DNA of 43,375 nucleotides from Hyphomonadaceae bacterium (GTDB lineage: Bacteria > Pseudomonadota > Alphaproteobacteria > Caulobacterales > Aquidulcibacteraceae), in NCBI GenBank assembly GCA_016791365.1, contig JAEUMT010000014.1, positions 1-43,375 on the forward strand. Reading direction: 5' to 3'. This document shows positions 1 through 8,392 of the stretch, piece by piece (within the stretch, counting starts at the first letter, position 1; every line of letters begins with the position of its first letter). The position numbers were made by a program, and so were the translations under genes. A model generated the notes under the pieces. That model was given only the letters and a program-made list of their open reading frames with translations, was not told where the DNA came from and made no database searches.

Positions 1-1305
1 GCGCGCGCGGCGTTTGAGGATGGGCGCTGGCGGGGCAAGCATCCGCGCGAAAAGAAGAAGATCATGTTCAAGCTCGCCGAGCTGATGGAGCGTGATCTGG
101 AAGAGCTGGCGTTTCTTGAAACGCTGGATATGGGCAAGCCCGTTCGCGACACGCTGAGCGTCGATATTCCGACGGCGATCAATTCGATCCGCTGGTACGC
201 GGAGGCGCTCGATAAAGTTTACGGCGAAGTGGCGACGACGCCGTCTGATCGTTTGAGCTTTATCGTGCGCGAGCCACTTGGCGTTGTTGGCGCGATCGTG
301 CCGTGGAATTTCCCGCTGCACATGGCGTGCTGGAAAGTGGCGCCGGCGCTGGCGACGGGCAACTCGATCGTGTTGAAGCCGGCCGAGCAATCGCCGTCGA
401 CGGCGTTGAAGCTGGGCGAGTTGGCGCTGGAGGCGGGTATTCCGCCGGGCGTGCTCAATGTCGTGCCCGGATTTGGCGATACGGCGGGGCAGGCGCTGGC
501 GCGGCACATGGATGTCGATCTCATCGCGTTCACGGGCTCGGGCGAAGTTGGCCGCAAGCTGATGACCTATGCGGCCGAGAGCAACCTAAAGCGCGTGGCG
601 TTGGAGCTCGGCGGCAAGAGCCCGCAGATCGTGTTTGCCGATGCGGAGGATCTCGACGCGGCGGCGGAGGCGGCGGCATGGGGGATTTTCTTTAATCAGG
701 GCGAGATTTGTAACGCGGCGTCGCGTTTGCTGGTGGAAGCGCCGATCAAGGACGATTTTCTGGATCGTGTGCTGAAACGCTCGAAGCAATACGCGCCGGG
801 TGACCCGCTCGACCCGGCGAGCGTCGCCGGTGCGTTGGTGAGTGAGAGCCAGATGAAACGCGTGCTCGGGTACATCGAGACCGCGCGCAAGGAAGGCGCC
901 AATCTGGCGCTTGGCGGCAAGCGCGTGCGCGAGGAGACCGGCGGATATTACGTCGAGCCGACCGTGTTTCATCGTATGGACAATTCACACACTCTGGCGC
1001 GCGAAGAAGTATTCGGGCCGGTGCTGGGTGTGTTGGGCTTCACAGATGAAGACCATGCCGTGAAGATTGCAAACGACACAGTTTATGGACTCGCGTCCGG
1101 CTTGTGGACCGCGAACATCTCGCGCGCGCATCGCGTGGCGCGGAAGCTGCGGACGGGACTGGTGTGGATCAATGGCTGGGATGCTTGCGATATCACTGTG
1201 CCGTTCGGCGGCGCGAAGCAGTCGGGCTTCGGCCGCGATCGCTCGCTGCATGCGCTTGAGAAATACACCGAACTCAAGGGCATCTCGATCACATATCGGC
1301 CTTGA
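1..1305 (+). CDS. puuC: Gamma-glutamyl-gamma-aminobutyraldehyde dehydrogenase (PuuC-like aldehyde dehydrogenase), 5' truncated by window
   Basis: This NAD(P)-dependent aldehyde dehydrogenase probably oxidises gamma-glutamyl-gamma-aminobutyraldehyde to gamma-Glu-GABA in putrescine breakdown. The reading frame is open from base 1, so the true start lies upstream; 434 residues are visible against about 490 for the family. The catalytic general base is in ELGGKSP (Glu codon at 604) and the nucleophile is in GEICNAASRL (Cys codon at 709). The cofactor-binding PWNFPLHMACWK stretch precedes them and the C-terminal PFGGAKQSGFGRD motif is present. The puuA, puuB and puuD-like genes downstream favour PuuC over other aldehyde dehydrogenases; exact substrate is inferred from context. 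A palindromic repeat follows directly after the stop codon. Confidence 0.85.
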   Translation, partial: ARAAFEDGRWRGKHPREKKKIMFKLAELMERDLEELAFLETLDMGKPVRDTLSVDIPTAINSIRWYAEALDKVYGEVATTPSDRLSFIVREPLGVVGAIVPWNFPLHMACWKVAPALATGNSIVLKPAEQSPSTALKLGELALEAGIPPGVLNVVPGFGDTAGQALARHMDVDLIAFTGSGEVGRKLMTYAAESNLKRVALELGGKSPQIVFADAEDLDAAAEAAAWGIFFNQGEICNAASRLLVEAPIKDDFLDRVLKRSKQYAPGDPLDPASVAGALVSESQMKRVLGYIETARKEGANLALGGKRVREETGGYYVEPTVFHRMDNSHTLAREEVFGPVLGVLGFTDEDHAVKIANDTVYGLASGLWTANISRAHRVARKLRTGLVWINGWDACDITVPFGGAKQSGFGRDRSLHALEKYTELKGISITYRP

Positions 1306-1310
1306 AGGCT

Positions 1311-1372
1311 ATGGATCGCCGGCGTCTCGCCGGCCGGCGCCGGTGTTTGCCGGCGGGACGCCGGCGGTCCAT
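1311..1372. repeat. GC-rich palindromic repeat, family 1 copy 1 (GCGTCTCGCCGGC subtype)
   Basis: The left arm (1311-1334) and right arm (1349-1372) are inverted repeats that match at 22 of 24 positions around a 14-base loop. The core is CGCCGGCG followed by TCTCGCCGGC. It fills nearly all of the gap between the aldehyde dehydrogenase stop and the next start. The same element recurs at 2276, 2777 and 38787. Confidence 0.85.
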
Positions 1373-1380
1373 ATTGGGCC

Positions 1381-2775
1381 GTGCCTCTTTCTGATCTCAT
1401 CGCGCGTGAAACGCAGCGTTATCTCGATATGCATCCGAAGGCTGCCGCCGAGGCGGCGCGGCTGAAGCAGCATTGGCTGTTTGGGGCGCCGTTTCATTGG
1501 ATGAATGATTGGGCTTCGCCGTCCGCGATGATCGCGGAGGATGGCGAGGGCGCGGTGCTCACCGATATCGACGACAATACGTACGATGACTTCTGCCTTG
1601 GCGACACGCCGGGGATGTTTGGGCATGGGCGTCCGGAGATTGCGCGCGCGATTGCCGAGCAGGCGCGGCGCGGGGCGACGTTCATGTTGCCGACGGCGGA
1701 GGCGGCGGACGTCGGCGCACTTTTGGCGGAGCGGTTTGGGTTGCCGTTTTGGCAGACGACGTTGTCAGCCTCGGATGCGAACCGCGCGTTGATCCGGTGG
1801 GCGCGGGCGGTGACGGGGAAGTCCGTCATCGTGGTGTTCGACGGCTGTTATCACGGCATGGTCGAGGATTGTTTTGTCGAGTTGCGGCATGGGCGGACGC
1901 GGCCGGATGCGGGGCTGATCGGCCAAGTGTTCGACATGACGCGCACGACGCGGGCTGTGCCGTTCAATGATGTTGGGGCATTGGAGGCCGCGCTGGCGCA
2001 AGGCGATGTTGCGGCGATCCTGGCGGAGCCTGCGATGACCAATTGCGGGATGATCTTGCCGGAGGCGAATTTCTGGAAGCGGGCGCAGGCGCTGGCGAAG
2101 AAGGCGGGCGCGCTGCTGGTGCTGGATGAGACGCATACGCTGTCGAGCGGCCCGGGTGGCGCCACGAAGGCGTGGGACTTGGCGCCGGACGCGCTGGTGA
2201 TCGGCAAGGCGATCGCCGGCGGTTTTCCGGCGGCGGTGTGGGGCGTGAGCGCGGAGCTGGCGGAGAAGATACAACGGAGCGCCGGCGCCTCGCCGGCAAA
2301 CAATGGTTCGAGTTCTAGCAGTGTTGCCGGCGAGGGCGCCGGCGCTCCAAGAGGGCGCTCTGGAATCGGCACTACGCTTGCCGGCAACGCGATGGGGATC
2401 GCGGCGATTGGCGCGACGTTGCGGGAGGTGGCGACGCCAGCGGCTTACGACGTGATGCTTAGGGGCGCCGAGGACTTGGTGGCGAAGCTACGCGCTGTAA
2501 TCGCGGGGCGTTCGTTGCCTTGGTGCGTCGTGCATGTGGGGGCGCGGGCGGAGATTGTGTTCGCGCCGGCGCCGCCGAAGGATGCGGCGGCGATGCGGCC
2601 GGCTTTGGCGCAGAGTGAGCTGAACCATGCGCTGCATCTGTATCTGATCAATCGCGGTGTGCTGATCGCGCCGTTTCACATGATGATGCTGGTTTGCCCG
2701 GCCACGACCACGCAACAGATTGACCGGCTCGTCGCGGCGGTTGATAGCTTTGCCGGTGAATTGAGCGCCGACTAA
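1381..2775 (+). CDS. Class III PLP aminotransferase, glutamate-1-semialdehyde aminomutase-like
   Basis: This is a fold-type I, class III pyridoxal-phosphate aminotransferase of 464 residues. The PLP-binding Asp lies in LLVLDETHTL (about residue 249) and the Schiff-base Lys in ALVIGKAIAGG (about residue 276). The sequence resembles HemL-type proteins, but its setting between puuC-like and puuA-like genes suggests a role in amine or GABA metabolism rather than haem synthesis (inference). The GTG start at 1381 has a weak ribosome site; it is chosen because the N-terminus DLIARETQRYL looks native. Between about residues 299 and 325 a Ser/Gly/Ala-rich stretch is encoded by an inserted palindromic repeat, after which the normal GIGTTLAGN segment resumes. 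Whether the enzyme is still active is unknown. Confidence 0.8.
   Translation: MPLSDLIARETQRYLDMHPKAAAEAARLKQHWLFGAPFHWMNDWASPSAMIAEDGEGAVLTDIDDNTYDDFCLGDTPGMFGHGRPEIARAIAEQARRGATFMLPTAEAADVGALLAERFGLPFWQTTLSASDANRALIRWARAVTGKSVIVVFDGCYHGMVEDCFVELRHGRTRPDAGLIGQVFDMTRTTRAVPFNDVGALEAALAQGDVAAILAEPAMTNCGMILPEANFWKRAQALAKKAGALLVLDETHTLSSGPGGATKAWDLAPDALVIGKAIAGGFPAAVWGVSAELAEKIQRSAGASPANNGSSSSSVAGEGAGAPRGRSGIGTTLAGNAMGIAAIGATLREVATPAAYDVMLRGAEDLVAKLRAVIAGRSLPWCVVHVGARAEIVFAPAPPKDAAAMRPALAQSELNHALHLYLINRGVLIAPFHMMMLVCPATTTQQIDRLVAAVDSFAGELSAD
2276..2348. repeat. GC-rich palindromic repeat, family 1 copy 2, inside a coding sequence
   Basis: The arms 2276-2299 and 2324-2348 are perfect inverted repeats except for one extra C in the right arm. 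Each begins GGAGCGCCGGCG and ends in CTCGCCGGCAA or its complement, around a 24-base loop. The element lies inside the aminotransferase gene and is translated in frame without a stop. Confidence 0.9.
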
Positions 2776-2776
2776 T

Positions 2777-2854
2777 TATGGAGCGCCGGCGCCTCGCCGG
2801 CAGCTCTGGTGAAGCGGCGAAAGTGGTTGCCGGCGAGGGCGCTGGCGCTCCATA
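2777..2854. repeat. GC-rich palindromic repeat, family 1 copy 3
   Basis: The left arm (2777-2802) and right arm (2827-2854) form a long imperfect hairpin. The arms are nearly identical to those of the copy at 2276 (GCGCC-TCGCCGGC subtype), but the loop differs. It occupies the whole gap between the aminotransferase stop and the ribosome site of the next gene, so it would lie within the operon mRNA. Confidence 0.9.
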
Positions 2855-2863
2855 GGAATGAGC

Positions 2864-4237
2864 ATGACCATCGCCGATCCGAAGGAAGTCAAAGCCTTCC
2901 TCGACAAGCATCCTGAGATTCAGTTTTTTGAGATCGTCTTCACCAACATGGCCGGCGTGCCGCGTGGGAAGCGTCTGCGCCGGCATGAGATTGAGGCCGT
3001 ATATGCGAACGGGCGCTTCCTGCCTGGTTCGATCCTGGTGAATGATATTACGGGACAGGACGTCGAAGCGACGGGGTTGGTCTGGGAAGACGGCGACGCG
3101 GATCGTGTGGCGCGGCCGATACCGGGTCGGATCACGCCGGCGCCGTGGCTGGGCGCGGATGTCGCGCAAGTGCCAGTGACGATGTACGAACTGGACGGCA
3201 AGCCGCACGATCTCGATCCGCGCCATGTGTTGCAGCGTGTGATCGACCGGTTCGCGGCGGATGGGCTCGTTCCGGTGGTGGCGTGCGAGCTGGAATATTA
3301 TCTCGTCGACGCGCGGCGGACGGCCTCGGGCAAAATTCAGCTGCCGCCTTCGCCGCTCACCGGCGATCGGGCGACGCAGCATCAAGTTTATGGCCTGCGC
3401 GAGGTCGAGGAGGCGTCCGGCTTCCTGCGCGATCTCTGGGCGTCTGCTGATGCGATGGGCATCCCGCTCGAAGGCGCGATCAGCGAATACGCGCCGGGGC
3501 AGCTTGAGCTGACTTTGAAGCACCACGCTGACGCGCTGCGCGCCGCTGATGATGCCGTGCTTTACAAGCGTGCAGCCAAAGGCGTGGCGTTGCGGCATGG
3601 TTGCGAAGCGACGTTCATGGCCAAGCCGTTTGCCGATCTCGCGGGCTCGGGCATGCACTTGCATGTCAGCGTCAACGACAAAGCGGGCAAGAACATCTTC
3701 GCGTCGGACAAGCCGGAAGGTGAGCCGGTGCTCGCGCACGCTGTGGGCGGCATGAAGAAGCTGCTTGGGGATTCGATGGCGATCTATGCGCCGAACGCGA
3801 ATTCGTATCGGCGCTTTAAGGCGAACTCTTACGCGCCGGTGGCGCCGACATGGGGCGTCAACAACCGCACCGTTTCCTTTCGTGTGCCGGCCGGGGCGCC
3901 GAACACGCGTCACATCGAACACCGCGTCGCCGGCGCTGATGCGCATCCGGCCTTGGCGCTGGCCGCGCTGCTTGCTGCAGTGCACCATGGGATCGCCCAG
4001 AAAGTCGATCCCGGCCCCGCCATTGTCGGCGACGGCTACGCGCAGGCCGAGGGGGGCGAGAAGATCCCGACCAATTGGTTCGCGGCGACCGACCGGTTCG
4101 CGGATTCGGCGCTGCTAGAGGATTATCTGGGCGAGCGGTTCGTGCGGATGTACTCGATTGTGAAGCGGGTCGAGCAGGATCGCTTTCAAAGCATGATCCC
4201 GGATATTGATTATGACTGGTATTTGCGTGCTTGTTAG
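2864..4237 (+). CDS. puuA: Gamma-glutamylputrescine synthetase (PuuA-like, glutamine synthetase family), paralogue 1
   Basis: A glutamine-synthetase-fold ligase of about 457 residues that probably joins glutamate to putrescine using ATP. The N-terminal beta-grasp part holds TNMAGVPRGKR. The catalytic part holds the metal-binding ELEYYL, the GSGMHLHVS metal/substrate loop, and the NNRTVSFRVP and EHRVAGADAHP motifs near the C-terminus. The puu and pot neighbours argue for PuuA rather than GlnA, as does the absence of the GlnA adenylylation-site tail. An in-frame ATG at 2858 is only one base after AGGA (2854-2857), whereas the ATG at 2864 is six bases away, so 2864 is preferred. A second paralogue lies at 11565. 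Confidence 0.85.
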   Translation: MTIADPKEVKAFLDKHPEIQFFEIVFTNMAGVPRGKRLRRHEIEAVYANGRFLPGSILVNDITGQDVEATGLVWEDGDADRVARPIPGRITPAPWLGADVAQVPVTMYELDGKPHDLDPRHVLQRVIDRFAADGLVPVVACELEYYLVDARRTASGKIQLPPSPLTGDRATQHQVYGLREVEEASGFLRDLWASADAMGIPLEGAISEYAPGQLELTLKHHADALRAADDAVLYKRAAKGVALRHGCEATFMAKPFADLAGSGMHLHVSVNDKAGKNIFASDKPEGEPVLAHAVGGMKKLLGDSMAIYAPNANSYRRFKANSYAPVAPTWGVNNRTVSFRVPAGAPNTRHIEHRVAGADAHPALALAALLAAVHHGIAQKVDPGPAIVGDGYAQAEGGEKIPTNWFAATDRFADSALLEDYLGERFVRMYSIVKRVEQDRFQSMIPDIDYDWYLRAC

Positions 4238-4284
4238 CGGCTGGCTGCACGCGGACATGAGCAGTTGAACGAAAGGCGCAGACT

Positions 4285-5394
4285 ATGGCCAAGGGCAAGT
4301 ATCTCGGAGGCGCGTCGCGCCGCTCTATTCTCCAGCAATTCGGCGCGGCCGCGGTTGGGATTTCGTTCGCCGGCGGGCTGAGCGCGTGCGGTGGCGGCGG
4401 TGGCGGCGGGCCGACCGTCAATTTCTACAACTGGGACACTTATATCGGCCCAACGACGCTGGATGACTTCAAGGAAGCGACCGGCACCAACGTGAATATG
4501 AGCTTGTTCGCGACCAACGATGAGTTGTTCGCGCGGCTTCGTGCGGGCAATCCGGGTTTCGATGTGATCGTGCCGTCGAACGAGTTCGTGACGCGTATGA
4601 GCCAGGCGCAGATGCTGCAGGAACTGGATCACGCGAAGATTCCAAACATCGCGAACCTGCTGCCGGAATTCCAGGACGCCTCGTTCGATCCGGGCCGCAG
4701 ATATTCGATGCCGTACACGTGGCTGGTGCTTGGCATCGGCTACAACAAGGACGCGATGCGCGCGAAGGGCATCACGGTCCCGGATTCGTGGAAATATCTC
4801 TTCGATGACGCGACGTTCAATCAGAAGATCGCGCTGCTTTCCGAATCGGCGGACCTCATTCGCTTGAGCGCCAAGTATCTCGGTCACTCGGTGAACGGCA
4901 TTCCGCCGGCGATGCTGACGCAGATCGAGCAAATGCTCATTCGCCAGAAGCCGCGCGTGAAGCAGTTCCATTCCGACAACGGACAGGATTTGCTGGCGTC
5001 CGGCGAAGTCGACATCGTGCTCGAATATAATGGCGATATCGCGCAATTGATGGCGTCCGAGGGCGGCGACAAGTTCGACTTTGTCGTTCCGAAGGAGGGC
5101 ACGCTGATTAATTCGGATTGCTTGTGCATTCCGGTAGGCGCGCCAAACGTCGATGGCGCCCACGCGTTCATCAATTATCTGCTCGACGGCGAAGCCGGGA
5201 AAAAGATCACCGAGGAAATTCTCTACCCGACGCCAAACCGCGCGGCGCGCGATCTGATGCCGGATAGCTACAAGAACAATCCCGTGATCTTCCCGTCAGC
5301 CGATCTGATCGCGAAGAGTGAGTACGGTGCGTTCGAGGGCGACGAAAAATCGCGCCAATACGAAGAGATATTCACGCGTATCAGCGCGGCCTAA
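4285..5394 (+). CDS. potF: Putrescine/spermidine ABC transporter substrate-binding lipoprotein
   Basis: A 369-residue periplasmic polyamine-binding protein of the PotD/PotF family and the first gene of a four-gene importer. The mature part begins VNFYNWDTYIGP, a typical PotD/F opening, and includes FDVIVPSNEF and SGEVDIVLEYNGDI. The N-terminus has a twin-arginine motif (SRRSILQQF), a hydrophobic stretch and a lipobox ending GLSAC, followed by seven glycines as a tether. It therefore looks like a Tat-exported, lipid-anchored protein, unlike the soluble Sec-exported E. coli versions. The permeases and ATPase follow with 18, -1 and 4 bases between genes. Confidence 0.9.
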   Translation: MAKGKYLGGASRRSILQQFGAAAVGISFAGGLSACGGGGGGGPTVNFYNWDTYIGPTTLDDFKEATGTNVNMSLFATNDELFARLRAGNPGFDVIVPSNEFVTRMSQAQMLQELDHAKIPNIANLLPEFQDASFDPGRRYSMPYTWLVLGIGYNKDAMRAKGITVPDSWKYLFDDATFNQKIALLSESADLIRLSAKYLGHSVNGIPPAMLTQIEQMLIRQKPRVKQFHSDNGQDLLASGEVDIVLEYNGDIAQLMASEGGDKFDFVVPKEGTLINSDCLCIPVGAPNVDGAHAFINYLLDGEAGKKITEEILYPTPNRAARDLMPDSYKNNPVIFPSADLIAKSEYGAFEGDEKSRQYEEIFTRISAA

Positions 5395-5412
5395 GCCAAA
5401 CGAGGCGCGAAC

Positions 5413-6318
5413 ATGGAACAGACATGGCGACAGGCGAAGGCGGCATTCGCTGCGATTGCTGTACCGCCTATCGCTTGGCTGTTCCTGTTCTTCCTCGTGC
5501 CGCTCGCGGTGGTGTGGGGCTATTCGCTGGGCGAGAACACCGGCCCCGTCACGATTGATGTGACGGGTACGTTCGCGAACTACATGCGGGCGGTTGAGCC
5601 GCTTTATCTCGAGATTTTTGGCAAGAGCCTCATCGTCGCGGGGCTCACGACCTTGCTTTGCCTGATCGTGGGCTTTCCGGTGGCGCTGGCGATCGCGTTT
5701 GCGTCGCCGAAGACGAAGGCATGGCTGCTGTTGCTGATCATGCTGCCGTTCTGGACGAACCTGCTCATTCGCACATTCGCGCTGATCGCGGTGTTGCGCG
5801 AAAATGGTTATGTGAACGCCATCCTCGAATGGTTCTGGAACAACGGCAGCGGCGTCATGACGATGGTTGGCCTGCAGCCGCTGGGCGATTTTGAGCCGCT
5901 GACTTTGCTTTACAACAATACGGCCGTGGTGATTGGGCTCGTATATGTGCACCTGCCGTTCATGGTGCTGCCGCTCTATTCGGCGCTCGACCGGATGGAC
6001 CGCTCGCTGATGGAAGCGAGCCTGGATTTGGGCGCGGGACATCTGCGCACGATCTGGTCGGTTGTTGTGCCGCTTGCGGCGCCGGGGATCGCGTCGGGGG
6101 TGCTGATCACGTTCATCCCGGCGCTTGGCGCGTATCTGACGCCGGACCTGTTGGGCGGCACCGATAGTCAGATGATCGCCAACGTCATCGAGCGGCAGTT
6201 CAAGCGCGCCAACGATTGGCCGTTTGGCGCAGCGCTTTCGTTCCTGCTCATGTATCTGACGTTCATCGCCATCGCCGTGCAGGCGTTCGTCCAACGTAAG
6301 AGCGAGCGGAGGGGCTGA
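5413..6318 (+). CDS. potH: Polyamine ABC transporter permease (PotB/PotH type)
   Basis: An inner-membrane permease of 301 residues with about six hydrophobic segments, the first beginning IAVPPIAWLFLFFLV. The EAA loop that contacts the ATPase is visible as EASLDLGAGHLRTIW about 100 residues from the C-terminus. A GAGG ribosome site lies seven bases before the ATG. The stop codon overlaps the next start by one base (TGATG), which indicates translational coupling with the second permease. Choice of PotH rather than PotB is by family only. Confidence 0.9.
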   Translation: MEQTWRQAKAAFAAIAVPPIAWLFLFFLVPLAVVWGYSLGENTGPVTIDVTGTFANYMRAVEPLYLEIFGKSLIVAGLTTLLCLIVGFPVALAIAFASPKTKAWLLLLIMLPFWTNLLIRTFALIAVLRENGYVNAILEWFWNNGSGVMTMVGLQPLGDFEPLTLLYNNTAVVIGLVYVHLPFMVLPLYSALDRMDRSLMEASLDLGAGHLRTIWSVVVPLAAPGIASGVLITFIPALGAYLTPDLLGGTDSQMIANVIERQFKRANDWPFGAALSFLLMYLTFIAIAVQAFVQRKSERRG

Positions 6319-7205
6319 TGGCGGATCAGGGTCTCACTTCCGTGCCGTTCCTCGGCGGCGGCAAGCGTCCGCCGAAGGAAAAGCCGGGGCCGCTTGAGTA
6401 TTTGCGCCGCTGGCCGTTGCGCGTGATTGTCGGCGCGACACTGGTGTTTCTCTATTTGCCGCTAATCACTTTGATGGTGTTCAGCTTCAACACCAGCCGG
6501 CGCAACGTCGTGTGGCAGGGCTTTACGTTCGACTGGTACGAGAAGGCATTCAACAACGAGTCGTTGCTGCAGGCGTTCGTCAACTCGCTGACGATCGCGT
6601 TCTTTTGCACCGTGATTTCGGTCATCCTCGGCGCGCTGTCGGCGGTGATGCTGTGGCGCTTCCGGTTTCCGGGCAAGACGGTTGTTGAAGGCTCGATGGC
6701 GCTGCCAATCGTGGTGCCTGAAATTTGCATGGGCGTGGCGATGCTGGTGTTCTTCGCCCGTGTGATGCCATGGCCGATGGGCATGCCGTGGCCGCTGAAC
6801 CTTGGCGCCATCACGATCGCGCACATCTCGTTTGCTTTTCCGTTTGTCGCGACGGTGGTGCGGGCGCGGCTGGCGTCGTTCAACCGTGAACTGGAAGAGG
6901 CGGCCAAGGATTTGGGCGCGAGCGAGTGGCGGACGTTCTGGGACGTGTTGGTGCCGCATATGCAGCCTGGCTTAATTGCGGGCGCGCTGTTGGCCTTTAC
7001 CTTGTCGCTCGATGATTTCGTCATCACCTTCTTCACGGCTGGACCGGACACGATCACGTTCCCGGTGAAGGTCTATTCGATGCTGCGTTTCTCGGTGACG
7101 CCGGAAGTCAACGCCGCATCGACCATTCTGATTGTTGTGACTGTGATCCTGACGGCGGTTGGCCTGCAAATGCAGAACAATGAGCCGAAGGATAAGAAAG
7201 CCTGA
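6318..7205 (+). CDS. potI: Polyamine ABC transporter permease (PotC/PotI type)
   Basis: The second membrane permease, 295 residues, with about six transmembrane segments and the EAA loop EEAAKDLGASEWRTFW. The N-terminal 30 residues are charged and proline-rich and probably cytoplasmic, followed by a first hydrophobic stretch VIVGATLVFLYLPL. It pairs with the preceding permease to form the channel of the polyamine importer. The stop codon is four bases from the next ATG. Confidence 0.9.
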   Translation: MADQGLTSVPFLGGGKRPPKEKPGPLEYLRRWPLRVIVGATLVFLYLPLITLMVFSFNTSRRNVVWQGFTFDWYEKAFNNESLLQAFVNSLTIAFFCTVISVILGALSAVMLWRFRFPGKTVVEGSMALPIVVPEICMGVAMLVFFARVMPWPMGMPWPLNLGAITIAHISFAFPFVATVVRARLASFNRELEEAAKDLGASEWRTFWDVLVPHMQPGLIAGALLAFTLSLDDFVITFFTAGPDTITFPVKVYSMLRFSVTPEVNAASTILIVVTVILTAVGLQMQNNEPKDKKA

Positions 7206-7209
7206 TCCG

Positions 7210-8388
7210 ATGACAGACGCTCAAGTCTCAAACGCTCCGTCCGCCAAGCCGACGCCGCATGTGAAAGAGAATGCGATCATCTCGTTTCAAGGCGTGACCA
7301 AGCGCTTCGGCAAGATGGTGGCCGTCGACAACGTGAATCTTGACATTCGCGAGGGCGAGTTTTTTGCGCTGCTCGGACCTTCGGGTTGCGGCAAGACAAC
7401 ATTGCTGCGGATGCTGGCGGGCTTTGAAACGCCGACCGAAGGCAAGATTCTGATCGATGGCAAGGACGTCGCCGCGTTGCCGCCGAACAAGCGGCCGGTG
7501 AACATGGTGTTTCAAAGCTATGCCGTGTTTCCGCACATGAAGGTCACGGACAACGTCGCGTACGGTTTGAGGATGGACGGCGTTGACGGCGGTGAGATCA
7601 AGAAGCGGGTCGAAGAGGCGCTTGAGCTGGTGAAGCTGGGCGGGCTTGGCGAGCGAATGCCGGATCAGCTTTCGGGTGGTCAGCGGCAGCGTGTGGCCCT
7701 GGCGCGCGCTTTGGTGAAGCGGCCGCGGGTGTTGTTATTGGATGAGCCGTTGTCCGCGCTGGATGCGAAACTGCGTGATCAGATGCGCTCGGAGTTGACG
7801 AGTTTGCAGGAGAAGGTCGGCATTACCTTCATCATGGTGACGCACGATCAGGACGAAGCGCTGGCGATCGCAACGCGCTGCGCGGTGATGAACCGGGGCG
7901 TGCTGACGCAAGTGGCGACGCCGTCCGATCTTTATGAGTTTCCGAATTCGCGTTTCGTGGCGGATTTCGTCGGCAGCGTGAACATGTTCGAAGGCACGCT
8001 GGCGGACGATGAGCCGGGACATGCGTTGGTGCGCGCGCCGGAACTCGGCGGGGCAGGCGTTTATCTCGATCATGGCGTGACGGGGGCGCGTGGCTCGACG
8101 GTCTGGGTGGCGTTGCGCCCCGAGAAGATCGAGATGCACAAGCGGCCGGAAGGCTCGACGCCGATGAAGATGGAGGACGCGCCACAGGGAACGAACGTGG
8201 TGGCGGGCGTCATTCGAGATATCGTCTATCTGGGCAGCGAAACCATTTACGAAGTGGAACTTGAGAGCGGCCGGCGCATTAAGACGTTTCGCTCGAACCT
8301 GACGCGTTACGATCAGGAAGATTTTACCTGGGACGAGCCAGTTTGGCTGGCCTGGCACGCCTGTTCGCCAGCGGTGCTCCTATCTTAG
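7210..8388 (+). CDS. potG: Polyamine ABC transporter ATP-binding protein (PotA/PotG type)
   Basis: The 392-residue ATPase that powers the polyamine importer. It shows a Walker A motif GPSGCGKTT (about residues 56-64), Q-loop in VFQSYAVFPH (Gln about 102), signature LSGGQ (154-158), Walker B VLLLDEP (174-180) and the switch His in MVTHDQDEA (212). A C-terminal TOBE-type domain follows from about residue 290. The frame is open back to 7159 inside the permease gene, but the ATG at 7210, just after that gene's stop, gives the normal family length. The next gene starts four bases after its stop, so puuD belongs to the same transcript. Confidence 0.92.
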   Translation: MTDAQVSNAPSAKPTPHVKENAIISFQGVTKRFGKMVAVDNVNLDIREGEFFALLGPSGCGKTTLLRMLAGFETPTEGKILIDGKDVAALPPNKRPVNMVFQSYAVFPHMKVTDNVAYGLRMDGVDGGEIKKRVEEALELVKLGGLGERMPDQLSGGQRQRVALARALVKRPRVLLLDEPLSALDAKLRDQMRSELTSLQEKVGITFIMVTHDQDEALAIATRCAVMNRGVLTQVATPSDLYEFPNSRFVADFVGSVNMFEGTLADDEPGHALVRAPELGGAGVYLDHGVTGARGSTVWVALRPEKIEMHKRPEGSTPMKMEDAPQGTNVVAGVIRDIVYLGSETIYEVELESGRRIKTFRSNLTRYDQEDFTWDEPVWLAWHACSPAVLLS

Positions 8389-8392
8389 ATTC

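Noticed and set aside
1311-2854. Three repeats within 1.6 kb as a CRISPR array
   Set aside because: The units are long inverted repeats with irregular spacing that includes a whole gene; there are no short direct repeats with uniform spacers and no cas genes.
2648-3988. Long open frame (446 codons) on the minus strand opposite puuA1
   Set aside because: It lies antisense to a clear glutamine-synthetase-family gene, is very rich in Arg and His, has no domain, and is a side effect of high GC at third codon positions.
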